A stretch of DNA of 62,669 bases from Gammaproteobacteria bacterium (lineage in GTDB: Bacteria; Pseudomonadota; Gammaproteobacteria; Enterobacterales; Alteromonadaceae), in assembly GCA_017302255.1 (NCBI GenBank), contig JAFLDV010000026.1:1-62669 (forward strand), read 5' to 3'. Below the pieces are notes generated by a model that worked only from the letters and a program-made list of their open reading frames with translations, ran no database searches and was not told the DNA's origin. Shown piece by piece: positions 7,947 through 16,601 of this stretch; within the stretch, counting starts at the first letter, position 1, and the number at the start of each line of letters is the position of its first letter. The translations under genes and the position numbers were made by a program.

Positions 7947-9833
7947 ATGTACGCTGCCGACCCGGTGCTTAGCCAAGCCGCTGAGCAACTCATTCAACAA
8001 GCACAACACCAACTAGAAGTGGCGCTTGTTGATTTTTCCGCCCAACTGCTCCAGCAACAACAACAACAGTTGCAGTCGGGATTAATGCAAATTATTGAAG
8101 AGCAAATCGCCCAGGTTCGCCAACAAGCCGCTGCCGCCACTGCACAGGTGCAGTTGCTAAGCAAACAACTGGATGATAATGATTCGTCAGGTCAAGTCGT
8201 TGCTTTACTTGAGCAACAACTGCTAAAGGCTGCAGAAACCCAGCAAGCACTTGCGCAACAAGTCCAAGAACTAGAAAAAGCGCAAGTTCAAAATGCTAAA
8301 AAGCTGCAACCTTTGGAAAAGAAACTGCAACTAGCTCAAGAAGAAAAAGAAGAGGCACTAGCAGCCATGGAGCGTTTGGCGGTGCAACTTAAGCAAAGCC
8401 AAGATGAGTTCAGAGCTGAGAAGATGCAGACCTTGGAGTTGACGCAGCAACTGAGTAATAGTTCTGCTGACAACTCGGGGCAATTGCAAGCAGCCAATCA
8501 ACAGGTTGCGCAGTTAAGTGCGCAGCTGCAGCAAGCGTTAACGCAAAATACTTCGTTAAATGCCACTTTAGCCAGCTTAGAACAACAGCATCAAGGCAGC
8601 TTGAAGTCTGCGCAGGCGAGTCAAGCGGCCCTTGCCGAGCAATTACAGCAGCTCCAGCAAACCTTGGAAGGTTCTGATCAAGAACGTGCTGCTGAATTGG
8701 CAAAAGTTCAAGCGCAATTGCAACAAGTGCAAAGCGAGAAAGGTGACATCGAGCAGCAATTGGCGGCGGTCACTGCACAAAGTGCTGAATTAACTGAGCA
8801 AGCGGCGAAAAAAGAAGAGCAACTGCAAAGTGCACAACAAGCAGTAACTGCAGCGGCGCAAGAGGCCAACAATCACAACAAGCAGTTGCAGCGGATGAGC
8901 CAAGAATTTGCGTCATTGTCAACTGAGCATCAAACCTTGGTCAGCGCCTATCAAGATCAAGGCCGGCAATCACAAGCCACCCAAACTGAGCTTGCTAGCA
9001 GCAAACAGCAACTCGCTGCAGTACAGAAGCTGGTCGCTGAGCTTGAACAAAAGCTCCAAGATGTTCTGGAGTTAAAAGACAATCAGCTGTCGCAATTGAC
9101 TGCGTTGCAGCAGCAAATGCAGCAGAATTTGAAGTCATATCAACAACTGCAGCAGCAATTGCAAGATGTCGAGCAACAAGCTGCGCAACAGCAACGACAA
9201 GCGCAAGAAGACTACAACGCCGCGCAAGCACAGCAGCAACAGCAACAAGCATCAGCACAACAACGCCATGACGATGAATTGTCGCAGCTGCAGCAAGAAT
9301 TAGCTGAGACAAAACAGCAAGCCTCAGCTCAACATGCGGATAACCAAGCGCAACTTGCCCAGCTAGCGCAGCAGTTAAGTGAGATGACTCAGTTTGACCA
9401 ACAATTGCAAGTCGAGCTGAAAAAGCGGTTGTCGCAGTTGGAAAGTATTGAACAAGCCAATCGAGAACTGGCGGAGCAACTTGCTGCGCAAGACGATTTA
9501 AACCAAAAATTAAGCGAAGAGTTGGCAGGTAATGCTGCGGCCCTGCAAGAGCAGCAAGCGGCGCGTGAAAGCTTGGAAAAACAACAAGCTGAGCATGCGA
9601 CTGTGCTTCATAAATTGGAAAGTCAGTTATTCCGAGCGCAATCGCGCTGTCAGGCTGTGGAAGAGCGGCAACAAAGTGAAGCCGATCAATCACGGGAAAC
9701 CATTCGTGAATTGCGTATGCAGTTGCAAGCCCAGCAGGAAGAATCGCAGGCTGTTACTCAGCAATTGGAGCAGCAAGTCACGGAATACCGGTTGAAATTC
9801 GATTACGCGCAAAAGCAGCTGCAAAATCGTTGA
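7947..9833 (+). CDS. Large Gln-rich coiled-coil protein, unknown function
   Basis: A 628-residue protein that is coiled coil from end to end, dominated by Gln, Ala, Leu and Glu, with no signal peptide, membrane segment or recognised domain. The first 60 residues resemble an amphipathic helical cap; residues 60-620 are heptad repeats with many LQQQL and QLAAL blocks. Its start lies three bases after the yhgN stop, and yjaG follows 84 bases downstream. CAA/CAG codons make the DNA purine-rich and internally repetitive, which produces long false frames on the other strand. It could be a cytoplasmic scaffold or an SMC/TolA-like rod without heads; nothing in the sequence decides. Confidence 0.75.
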   Translation: MYAADPVLSQAAEQLIQQAQHQLEVALVDFSAQLLQQQQQQLQSGLMQIIEEQIAQVRQQAAAATAQVQLLSKQLDDNDSSGQVVALLEQQLLKAAETQQALAQQVQELEKAQVQNAKKLQPLEKKLQLAQEEKEEALAAMERLAVQLKQSQDEFRAEKMQTLELTQQLSNSSADNSGQLQAANQQVAQLSAQLQQALTQNTSLNATLASLEQQHQGSLKSAQASQAALAEQLQQLQQTLEGSDQERAAELAKVQAQLQQVQSEKGDIEQQLAAVTAQSAELTEQAAKKEEQLQSAQQAVTAAAQEANNHNKQLQRMSQEFASLSTEHQTLVSAYQDQGRQSQATQTELASSKQQLAAVQKLVAELEQKLQDVLELKDNQLSQLTALQQQMQQNLKSYQQLQQQLQDVEQQAAQQQRQAQEDYNAAQAQQQQQQASAQQRHDDELSQLQQELAETKQQASAQHADNQAQLAQLAQQLSEMTQFDQQLQVELKKRLSQLESIEQANRELAEQLAAQDDLNQKLSEELAGNAAALQEQQAARESLEKQQAEHATVLHKLESQLFRAQSRCQAVEERQQSEADQSRETIRELRMQLQAQQEESQAVTQQLEQQVTEYRLKFDYAQKQLQNR

Positions 9834-9846
9834 GGCTGGTCTCAGC

Positions 9847-9873
9847 ATGCCGCCTTGTGTATCATGGCGGCAT
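9847..9873. repeat. Inverted repeat without T-tract between coiled-coil gene and yjaG
   Basis: ATGCCGCC at 9847-9854 pairs perfectly with GGCGGCAT at 9866-9873 around an 11-base loop. No run of T follows, so it is not a standard intrinsic terminator; it may be an attenuating or stabilising hairpin between the two genes. Confidence 0.4.
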
Positions 9874-9917
9874 CTGTTGGTCCTCTGCAGGTATTGACCT
9901 GTTAAATCAGAGTATTC

Positions 9918-10541
9918 ATGAGCACAAAAGCCAATAACTTTCAGCAAATTCGCGAACTCGGTTTCTATCAACAGGCGGCTATTGCCGCCACATTGATGGA
10001 GCGGATGTTACCAAACTATCAACTGTTCAGTGAAGTCACCAGCTTTGGCGATGCAGCCTTGCCGCGTCATGTGTTGGATTTAGTCTGGGAATGGCTACAG
10101 GTTCGTCGGGCAAAAATTAATTTTGAGCGCCTACAAGATGAATTGGAGCTCATTACTCCAGAAGTCAGTCACTTTGATATGTTTGGGGTTTATCCGGCGG
10201 TAGATACGTTGATAGCGCTCGATTCATTACTCAATGGCATTAGCGGGCAAGACGGTGCTGAATTTGTCAATGTTGCTAAGATCTCACAAGCGTCAGTCGC
10301 GCGTTTAATCGAATACAGTTCAGAAGATTTGGATATCAGCACTGAAGCTGAATTAAAAAAGCATGTCCGAGATCACGAGCTGATGGCTTACGAAATGGAT
10401 TGCCTCGGTGAGATTATTGGTATTGTCAGTGAAATGCCAACTTTTGGTCGGGAAGAGATCCAACAATTAAAAGCGTGGGTGAAAGAACAAGGAGTTACTA
10501 ACCTTGGGATGGAACTAAATCCTGAGCCATCGGCTGAATAA
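9918..10541 (+). CDS. yjaG: YjaG family protein (DUF416)
   Basis: A 207-residue cytoplasmic protein matching the YjaG/DUF416 family along its whole length: the segment ERMLPNYQLFSEVTSFGD near residue 30, LDLVWEWL near 58, and FDMFGVYPAVDTLIALDSLL near 92 correspond to the conserved family blocks. The function is unknown; it is a common single-copy gene in gammaproteobacteria. It lies downstream of the coiled-coil gene on the same strand and converges with rsmD. Confidence 0.85.
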   Translation: MSTKANNFQQIRELGFYQQAAIAATLMERMLPNYQLFSEVTSFGDAALPRHVLDLVWEWLQVRRAKINFERLQDELELITPEVSHFDMFGVYPAVDTLIALDSLLNGISGQDGAEFVNVAKISQASVARLIEYSSEDLDISTEAELKKHVRDHELMAYEMDCLGEIIGIVSEMPTFGREEIQQLKAWVKEQGVTNLGMELNPEPSAE

Positions 10542-10561
10542 CTCCGCAAATGATCGGTCAG

Positions 10562-11167
10562 TTAGTCTTGGCGTTGTAAAAGGCGGTAGGCTAATTGACC
10601 AGCGATTTTCTCTTTGATGATGCGCCAATTGCTAGGTAAGTTGCTGATTGGTAACTCTTTCTCGCACTCTAAATAAATCAGCGCATCCGCAGTCAACCAG
10701 CCGTTTTCGAGCAAACTACAGCATTTGTCGACCAGACCTTGCCGAAATGGCGGATCGATGAAAACCAGATCAAATTGGCTGGTTGCCGGTTTAGCAAGAT
10801 ACTGCAGGCTATCGGCTTGCACAACCTGAGCATTCTCACATTGTAAAGTTTTTAGATGCTGATTGAGCTGACGAGCCGCTTTGGCATCCATTTCCAGTAA
10901 TAATGCGCTTTCAGCGTGACGGGATAAAGCTTCAAGCGCTAAGCTGCCGCTGCCGCTAAAACAGTCCAAAACTTTTTTGCCGTGAATGTCCTGCATTAAC
11001 CAGTTAAACAAGGTTTCTTTGACGCGATCTGTGGTTGGACGCAGCCCTTGTACGTCAAGTACTGGCAATTTACGACCCTTCCATTGGCCGCTAATAATAC
11101 GCACAACGCCTGGACCGCCGTGGTTTGGTTCTGCAGTCTTTTGCACTGATGGACGACGAGCTTTCAT
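10562..11167 (-). CDS. rsmD: 16S rRNA (guanine966-N2)-methyltransferase
   Basis: RsmD methylates N2 of G966 in 16S rRNA using S-adenosylmethionine. The 201-residue protein has the family N-terminus VRIISGQWKGRKLPV, the LRPTTDRVKETLFNWL block, the SAM site LDCFSGSGSLALEALSR, and the catalytic motif DPPF at about residue 138. Its position divergent from ftsY is the standard gammaproteobacterial arrangement, with 81 bases between the two starts. Confidence 0.95.
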   Translation of the reverse strand: MKARRPSVQKTAEPNHGGPGVVRIISGQWKGRKLPVLDVQGLRPTTDRVKETLFNWLMQDIHGKKVLDCFSGSGSLALEALSRHAESALLLEMDAKAARQLNQHLKTLQCENAQVVQADSLQYLAKPATSQFDLVFIDPPFRQGLVDKCCSLLENGWLTADALIYLECEKELPISNLPSNWRIIKEKIAGQLAYRLLQRQD

Positions 11168-11248
11168 TCGTTGTTTATGCCTGATTAATAAAGATGATAG
11201 TATAAGCGTCGATTTTACCTGAGTTTCGACAATCTGACAGCGAACCCT

Positions 11249-12463
11249 ATGACTAAACCTAATAAACTATTTTCTTGGCTCGGCCTTGGCAAAAAATCTG
11301 AACCTGAAGTTGTGACGCCAACCCAAGAGTCAACACCAGATCAAACCCCTGCGCAAACAATGCCAACCGAGGTCTCTGCCGAAGCACAACCGAGCTCAGC
11401 TGTGGCTGCTGAGCCGCAATCTGCGGTTGCTGCAAGCGAAGTTGAGTTAGCCGAGTCTACAGTTGCCGTGAGTCCTGAACCTGCTGCGCCTGCACAAGCA
11501 GCCATTGTGGCGACTAGCAATGAATCTGCGGCAGAGAAAAAGCCTGGATTCTTCGCCCGCCTAAAGCAGGGCTTAGCAAAAACCAGTCAAAACCTCGGTA
11601 ATGGACTGGCTAGTCTGTTTCTCGGTAAAAAAATTGACGATGATTTGTATGAAGAGTTAGAAACACAATTGTTGATGGCCGATGTCGGGGTTGATACCAC
11701 GCAAAAGCTCATTAAGCAGTTGGTGGCTCACGCCGATCGCAAACAACTTAAAGATGCCGATAGCCTGTATGAAAAGTTACAAGCTGAAATGGCGCTGTTA
11801 TTGGACAAAGTTGAGCAGCCATTACAAATCGACTCCACAAATGGCCCTTATGTCATTCTGATGGTTGGGGTGAACGGTGTTGGTAAAACTACCACCATTG
11901 GCAAAATGGCTCAGCAATTTAAACAACAAGGTAAATCAGTCATGCTGGCGGCTGGTGATACTTTCCGCGCCGCAGCTGTCGAGCAGTTGCAAGTCTGGGG
12001 TGAGCGTAATCAGATCCCAGTGATTGCTCAACATTCGGGTGCGGATAGTGCTTCCGTAATTTTTGATGCTTATCAGGCGGCAAAAGCTCGCAAAGTTGAT
12101 GTCTTGATTGCAGATACTGCAGGTCGTTTGCAAAATAAAGCGCACCTGATGGAAGAGCTGAAGAAAATTGTTCGGGTGATGAAGAAGATTGATGACGCTG
12201 CGCCGCACGAAGTTATGTTGACGCTGGATGCAGGCACAGGTCAAAACGCGCTTAGTCAGGCGAAATTGTTCCATGAAGCAGTACAATTGACTGGCATCAG
12301 TCTAACTAAACTCGACGGTACCGCAAAAGGCGGGGTGATTTTTGCAATTGCTGATCAATTTTCCCTACCAATCAGGTACATTGGGGTAGGTGAGGGTATT
12401 GATGATTTGCGAGTTTTCCATAGTCAGGATTTTATTCGCGCTCTGTTTAATAAGGAATTCTAA
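11249..12463 (+). CDS. ftsY: Signal recognition particle receptor FtsY
   Basis: GTPase that docks SRP-ribosome complexes at the SecYEG translocon. The 404-residue protein starts with an acidic, Ala/Pro-rich A domain (about residues 1-90), then the N domain, then the G domain with GVNGVGKTTTIGKMA (P-loop), DTFRAAAVEQL, DTAGRLQNK and TKLDGTAKGG. All GTPase motifs are intact. It is first in ftsY-ftsE-ftsX; ftsE begins two bases after its stop. Confidence 0.97.
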   Translation: MTKPNKLFSWLGLGKKSEPEVVTPTQESTPDQTPAQTMPTEVSAEAQPSSAVAAEPQSAVAASEVELAESTVAVSPEPAAPAQAAIVATSNESAAEKKPGFFARLKQGLAKTSQNLGNGLASLFLGKKIDDDLYEELETQLLMADVGVDTTQKLIKQLVAHADRKQLKDADSLYEKLQAEMALLLDKVEQPLQIDSTNGPYVILMVGVNGVGKTTTIGKMAQQFKQQGKSVMLAAGDTFRAAAVEQLQVWGERNQIPVIAQHSGADSASVIFDAYQAAKARKVDVLIADTAGRLQNKAHLMEELKKIVRVMKKIDDAAPHEVMLTLDAGTGQNALSQAKLFHEAVQLTGISLTKLDGTAKGGVIFAIADQFSLPIRYIGVGEGIDDLRVFHSQDFIRALFNKEF

Positions 12464-12465
12464 GC

Positions 12466-13149
12466 ATGCTGCGTTTTGATCAGGTCAGCAAAGGGTATCC
12501 AGGCGGTTTTGTTGCCTTGGATAAAGTCAGTTTTGAACTGCAAAAAGGCGAAATGGCTTTTTTAACCGGTCACTCTGGCGCGGGGAAAAGTACTTTGCTT
12601 CGCCTGATCAGTCTCATTGAACGGCCATCGACTGGCCAAGTGATTGTTAACGGTGTCGATTTAGCGGACGTTAAAGTAAAACAGATCCCGTACATGCGTC
12701 GTGACATAGGCATGATTTTCCAAGACCATCGCTTATTATCCAGTCATACCGTGTTTGACAATGTGGCACTGCCGTTAGTGATTGAAGGTTTTACTGGCCG
12801 TGAAATGGCGCGTCGTGTTCATGCAGCATTAGATCAAGTTGGATTGCTGGATAAAGCCCGTTGTTACCCTGCAACTTTATCCGGTGGCGAAGCCCAGCGG
12901 GTAGGGATCGCTCGGGCTGTGGTCAACAAACCGCCATTGCTACTTGCTGATGAGCCGACTGGTAATCTCGATCCGGATTTATCAAAAGATATCATGCGGG
13001 TGTTTGAAGCGTTTAACCAGGCTGGAGTTTCGGTACTGATTGCAAGTCACGATTTAAGCCTCATTGCGCGGATGCGCTATCGCACCATGACGTTGAAAAA
13101 CGGCCGAATGATTAACGATGGTTTATTGCATTCGGAGGCTCAAGCATGA
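12466..13149 (+). CDS. ftsE: Cell division ATP-binding protein FtsE
   Basis: ATPase of the FtsEX complex, which couples ATP hydrolysis at the septum to periplasmic activation of amidases through EnvC. The 227 residues include Walker A GHSGAGKST, Q-loop MIFQDH, signature LSGGEAQR, Walker B LLLADEPT and the switch His of ASHD. It overlaps ftsX by four bases (ATGA), so the two are translationally coupled. Its partner envC is also in this window at 19200-20330. Confidence 0.97.
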   Translation: MLRFDQVSKGYPGGFVALDKVSFELQKGEMAFLTGHSGAGKSTLLRLISLIERPSTGQVIVNGVDLADVKVKQIPYMRRDIGMIFQDHRLLSSHTVFDNVALPLVIEGFTGREMARRVHAALDQVGLLDKARCYPATLSGGEAQRVGIARAVVNKPPLLLADEPTGNLDPDLSKDIMRVFEAFNQAGVSVLIASHDLSLIARMRYRTMTLKNGRMINDGLLHSEAQA

Positions 13150-14117
13150 GTATGCTGTTATCTGGGCGCGCCGTTGGTGCCACAACCGTCAAATTAACGC
13201 GCAGAGAAAAGCTGTGGCGCGCTGTGGCAACGCATGCCCGTCAAGCCGTCAGTAGCCTCGGTGAACTGTGGAGAACGCCGGTGTGGGCGTTTGTTACTGT
13301 TGCCGTGCTGGGTGTTAGCATGACATTACCGGCCACCTTACATTTGCTGGTCAAGAACATCCAGCAAGTGAGTCGGAGTTACGATCAGTCTTTTGAAATT
13401 AGTTTATTTTTGAAAAACGAAGCAACTCCGACTGATATCGCATCCTTTGTGACTATTCTGCAAGGTGATCCGCAAGTTGCAAAAGTTCGATTGATCGATA
13501 AAGCGGCAGCAATGGCTGAGTTCAAGCAACAGTCAGGTTTTGGTGAAGCGATCCGGTTTTTAGATCAAAATCCATTACCCGATGTTTTAGTGGTTACGCC
13601 AAAGGAAAATTTACCATCTGCAGCAGAAGACTTGCTGCAAAAGCTTGAAAAGGAAAGGTTTGTTGATTTAGCCAAGTTAGATATTAGCTGGTTAGAACGA
13701 TTAGCGGCATTAATGGCTTTGATGCAACAAGCGGTTTATACCATCGCGGTATTGTTGTTATGCGCCGCTTTATTAGTGATCGGCAACACCATTCGCTTGC
13801 TCATCATGGATAAAAAAGCTGAGATTGAAGTAATGAAATTGGTTGGTGCCACCGACGCGTTTATTCAAAGGCCATTTTTATATACCGGTGTCTGGCTTGG
13901 GATCTTTGGCGGTTTCCTCGCGTTTTTAGTTATCGAATTTATGATCCTGTGGCTTAGAGCGGCGATTGCGAAAGTCACACAACTGTATCAAAGCGATTTT
14001 GTGATCAACTCATTGTCGCTGGCTGAGTTCGGTGTGCTGATGGCGATAGGTACCGGTTTAGGTTTGTTTGGCTCATATCTCGCAGTTCGTAGCCATATTA
14101 AAGCGATAGAGCCTTAA
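13146..14117 (+). CDS. ftsX: Cell division permease-like protein FtsX
   Basis: Membrane subunit of FtsEX. The 323-residue protein has a cytoplasmic basic N-terminus, a first membrane segment at about residues 48-70, a periplasmic domain (about 75-200) that in the family contacts EnvC, and three more membrane segments, with the conserved LVGATDAFIQRPFLYTGVWLG block between them. Length and topology are normal. A strong two-way terminator follows 20 bases after the stop, so the operon ends here and does not read into rpoH. Confidence 0.95.
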   Translation: MSMLLSGRAVGATTVKLTRREKLWRAVATHARQAVSSLGELWRTPVWAFVTVAVLGVSMTLPATLHLLVKNIQQVSRSYDQSFEISLFLKNEATPTDIASFVTILQGDPQVAKVRLIDKAAAMAEFKQQSGFGEAIRFLDQNPLPDVLVVTPKENLPSAAEDLLQKLEKERFVDLAKLDISWLERLAALMALMQQAVYTIAVLLLCAALLVIGNTIRLLIMDKKAEIEVMKLVGATDAFIQRPFLYTGVWLGIFGGFLAFLVIEFMILWLRAAIAKVTQLYQSDFVINSLSLAEFGVLMAIGTGLGLFGSYLAVRSHIKAIEP

Positions 14118-14137
14118 GCTTACTTGCAGCACCAAAT

Positions 14138-14171
14138 AAAAAAGCCAGTGGCATCACCCACTGGCTTTTTT
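14138..14171. terminator. Bidirectional terminator between ftsX and the EAL-HDOD gene
   Basis: A perfect nine-base stem, AGCCAGTGG at 14143-14151 and CCACTGGCT at 14158-14166, with a six-base loop. A run of A before and T after makes it work for both converging genes. Confidence 0.9.
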
Positions 14172-14194
14172 GTTTACGGTTTGTTCTTTGGTGT

Positions 14195-15412
14195 TTAACC
14201 GGCTTCTTTCATCAGGCCATGAGCCCAATCAATGCATAACAAGTACTCATTGCTCAAATCCATTTCTTTACCAAAGATTTGTTGGGTGAGCTCTTTTTGC
14301 AGTTCCCAATCGCCAAATTCATAGGCTTTAGCCAAACGTAAATAAATCCCAAGATGACCTTCACCTTCAAGTAAGGCTGTTTTGATCTCTGGTAAAATTG
14401 GCAAGTCATCTAACAAGTTAATCAACGGCTGTTCGAGTAAGGCGTCAACCAGCGAAAATAGCCCGGTTAAAAACGCGGCAGGTGGATTGTCCGGATCGCC
14501 TTTGATTGCCGCTAGGCGGTCACAAAAACGTCCACGCACAATCGACATGTTGAGTAATTCGTTTGGACCGTCCTCGCTTAAATTGGCGAGAGCTAACAAA
14601 GCGATGAATTTCTTCAGTTCAGCTTCGCCCATGTAAATCATCGCGTGTTTCAGCGAGCCAATGGCTTTTTCTCGGGCAAAACTGGCGCTGTTTACAAAGC
14701 GCAGTAATTTATACGAAAGGCCTAAATCGCGCTCAACGATGGCTGATAGCTGGTCGAAATCCAAATGGATTTTGCTCGATTCCGCAATCAACATCAGTAA
14801 ATTCAGTTTATTGCTGGCGATTTTTTTGTGTTTGAGCATTTCCGGCCGTGCAAAGAAATAGCCTTGAAATAAATGAAATCCGAGTTGTTTCAATTTTTCG
14901 AATTCGTCAGCAGTTTCGACCTTCTCCGCAAGTAACGTCACTTCATGATGACGGACTCTGGAGACGTATTTGCTAATTTGGAGAATATTGAACTGACGAA
15001 CATCGACTTTGATTACCGAGACGTAGGGTAAGAAAATATCCCATTTCGGGTCGAAATCGTGATCATCCAATGCCAGTTTGTAGCCCATCCGATGCAGTTC
15101 GCGGCAAGCGGCTAACAATTCAGTCGAAATTGGCACTGTTTCTAAGATCTCAATCACCATGCTGTTGGGATCTATGGATGTCGGAAAATGGTGGATTAGG
15201 GTATCAGCCGAGAAATTGATGAAGGCTTTCATGCCGCCAGTGATTTTCTCGACACCCATTAACAGATGGTGCTCAGTAATCAGTTTGGACGTCGCTTCAT
15301 CTGCATTGATGTTTGGAAAACAATTTGCGACCCCGTCGCGAAATAACAACTCGTATCCATACAGTTTTTTGTCCGGGTCCAAAATAGGCTGACGGGCCAA
15401 ATAACAGTACAT
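14195..15412 (-). CDS. EAL-HDOD signalling protein (YuxH/CdgJ type)
   Basis: A 405-residue protein with an N-terminal EAL-like domain (about residues 1-195) and a C-terminal HDOD domain (about 200-400). The family opening is clear: YLARQPILDPDKKLYGYELLFRDG. The EAL domain is altered, with YELLFRD in place of EALLRW, L-D-D-H-D-F instead of DDFGTG, and L-A-E-K-V-E-T near residue 160, so phosphodiesterase activity is doubtful; members of this class often act as regulators of motility. It lies between ftsX and rpoH, which are neighbours in Escherichia, and is transcribed away from rpoH. Confidence 0.88.
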   Translation of the reverse strand: MYCYLARQPILDPDKKLYGYELLFRDGVANCFPNINADEATSKLITEHHLLMGVEKITGGMKAFINFSADTLIHHFPTSIDPNSMVIEILETVPISTELLAACRELHRMGYKLALDDHDFDPKWDIFLPYVSVIKVDVRQFNILQISKYVSRVRHHEVTLLAEKVETADEFEKLKQLGFHLFQGYFFARPEMLKHKKIASNKLNLLMLIAESSKIHLDFDQLSAIVERDLGLSYKLLRFVNSASFAREKAIGSLKHAMIYMGEAELKKFIALLALANLSEDGPNELLNMSIVRGRFCDRLAAIKGDPDNPPAAFLTGLFSLVDALLEQPLINLLDDLPILPEIKTALLEGEGHLGIYLRLAKAYEFGDWELQKELTQQIFGKEMDLSNEYLLCIDWAHGLMKEAG

Positions 15413-15590
15413 ACTGACTCCTGTTGTACAACTGGTCGAAATGCCAGCAGACGAAAAAAGGAAAAACGTCTCTCAAAAGATGTAATTACCGTGAGAGTCT
15501 ATCTATTGAGCATAACGGATATTTCGCCATTGTCTTATGAAGATATATTCTCAAATTCTCATTTTAAGACTATTCAGTTCTTAAAACAGC

Positions 15591-15618
15591 GGAACTTCGA
15601 TTAGCACTCTCTGTCAAA
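15591..15618 (+). promoter_or_regulatory. Sigma-E-like promoter of rpoH
   Basis: GGAACTT at 15591-15597 and TCAAA at 15614-15618 are separated by 16 bases, matching the GAACTT-N16-TCnnA layout of RpoE promoters. Transcription would start near 15625, about 38 bases before the rpoH ATG. In Escherichia one rpoH promoter is also read by sigma-E. The predicted -10 lies inside the CIRCE operator. Confidence 0.6.
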
Positions 15619-15627
15619 GAGTGCTAA
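15601..15627. promoter_or_regulatory. CIRCE operator (predicted HrcA binding site) upstream of rpoH
   Basis: TTAGCACTC at 15601-15609 and GAGTGCTAA at 15619-15627 form a perfect 9-N9-9 inverted repeat, identical in both arms and spacing to the CIRCE consensus. CIRCE is bound by the heat-shock repressor HrcA. It covers the spacer, -10 and predicted start of the sigma-E-like rpoH promoter, a position well suited to repression. hrcA itself is not in the window, so the link is inferred from the site. Confidence 0.85.
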
Positions 15628-15662
15628 TATGAGGCTACTTTCATCCTTTACAGGAGTTATGT

Positions 15663-16523
15663 ATGACAAATCCAACGCAGTTAATGACGTTATCAGTGGC
15701 AGGCAGTGGCAGTTTAGAAGCCTATACTCATGCTGTGAGCACCATCCCGATGTTAAGCGCGGATGAAGAACGAGCATTAGCCGAACGGTTACAGCAAAAT
15801 GGCGATTTAGAGGCTGCGCGTCAGCTAATCATGTCGCACTTGCGGTTTGTCGTGCATATTGCACGGAGCTATTCAGGTTACGGATTGCCAATCAGTGATT
15901 TAGTTCAAGAAGGCAACATCGGTCTGATGAAAGCAGTAAAACGCTTTGACCCAGCCGTTGGTGTGCGCTTAGTGTCTTTTGCTGTGCACTGGATCAAAGC
16001 GGAAATCCACGAATTTGTTTTGAAAAACTGGCGCATCGTTAAAGTTGCGACAACCAAAGCACAGCGTAAATTATTCTTTAACTTAAGAAAGTCGAAGAAG
16101 AACTTGGGCTGGTTCAGCCAAGAAGAAGTGAAAAATGTTGCTGAGTCGCTGGGTGTTCCTGAATATGAAGTTCGGGAAATGGAAGCGAGAATGAGCAATC
16201 ACGATATGCCATTTGATGCCCCGGACGATGAAGAAGAAAACAACTTCACCGCGCCAGTGTATTTCTTACAAGATAAATCATCAGATTTGGCGAATAATTT
16301 TGAAGAAGATCAGTCTGAAGGTGCGGCCGTTGAGCGCTTACAAGCTGCAGTACGGACCTTAGACGAACGTAGCCAAGATATTATTCGCGCACGCTGGTTA
16401 GATAACCAAAAACTGACTTTGCAAGAACTTGCTGATCGTTATCAAGTTTCAGCCGAACGCGTTCGTCAGTTAGAAAAAAATGCGATGAAGAAGCTGCACG
16501 CAGCTATGGTTGATGCTGCTTAA
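15663..16523 (+). CDS. rpoH: RNA polymerase heat-shock sigma factor sigma-32
   Basis: Directs RNA polymerase to chaperone and protease genes during heat stress. The 286-residue protein has region 2 ([39 protein letters not shown]), the RpoH box [13 protein letters not shown] around residue 133 that marks sigma-32, and region 4 with the helix-turn-helix [28 protein letters not shown] is six bases before the ATG. Transcription appears controlled by a sigma-E-like promoter and a CIRCE site. A terminator follows the gene. Confidence 0.97.
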   Translation: MTNPTQLMTLSVAGSGSLEAYTHAVSTIPMLSADEERALAERLQQNGDLEAARQLIMSHLRFVVHIARSYSGYGLPISDLVQEGNIGLMKAVKRFDPAVGVRLVSFAVHWIKAEIHEFVLKNWRIVKVATTKAQRKLFFNLRKSKKNLGWFSQEEVKNVAESLGVPEYEVREMEARMSNHDMPFDAPDDEEENNFTAPVYFLQDKSSDLANNFEEDQSEGAAVERLQAAVRTLDERSQDIIRARWLDNQKLTLQELADRYQVSAERVRQLEKNAMKKLHAAMVDAA

Positions 16524-16543
16524 CCCGCTGACTAATAAATAAT

Positions 16544-16569
16544 AAAAAAGGCAGCTAGGCTGCCTTTTT
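16544..16569. terminator. Bidirectional terminator after rpoH
   Basis: GGCAGC at 16550-16555 pairs with GCTGCC at 16559-16564 over a three-base loop, extended by A-T pairs and flanked by A and T runs. It serves rpoH and the converging DUF2145 gene. Confidence 0.9.
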
Positions 16570-16601
16570 GCTTTCTTAGTGGTCAACAACTACGCCTTAG
16601 G

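Noticed and set aside
8995-9693. 232-codon minus-strand frame
   Set aside because: It is antisense to the Gln-rich coiled-coil gene; CAA/CAG-rich DNA lacks stops on the other strand. No ribosome site and no family-like sequence.
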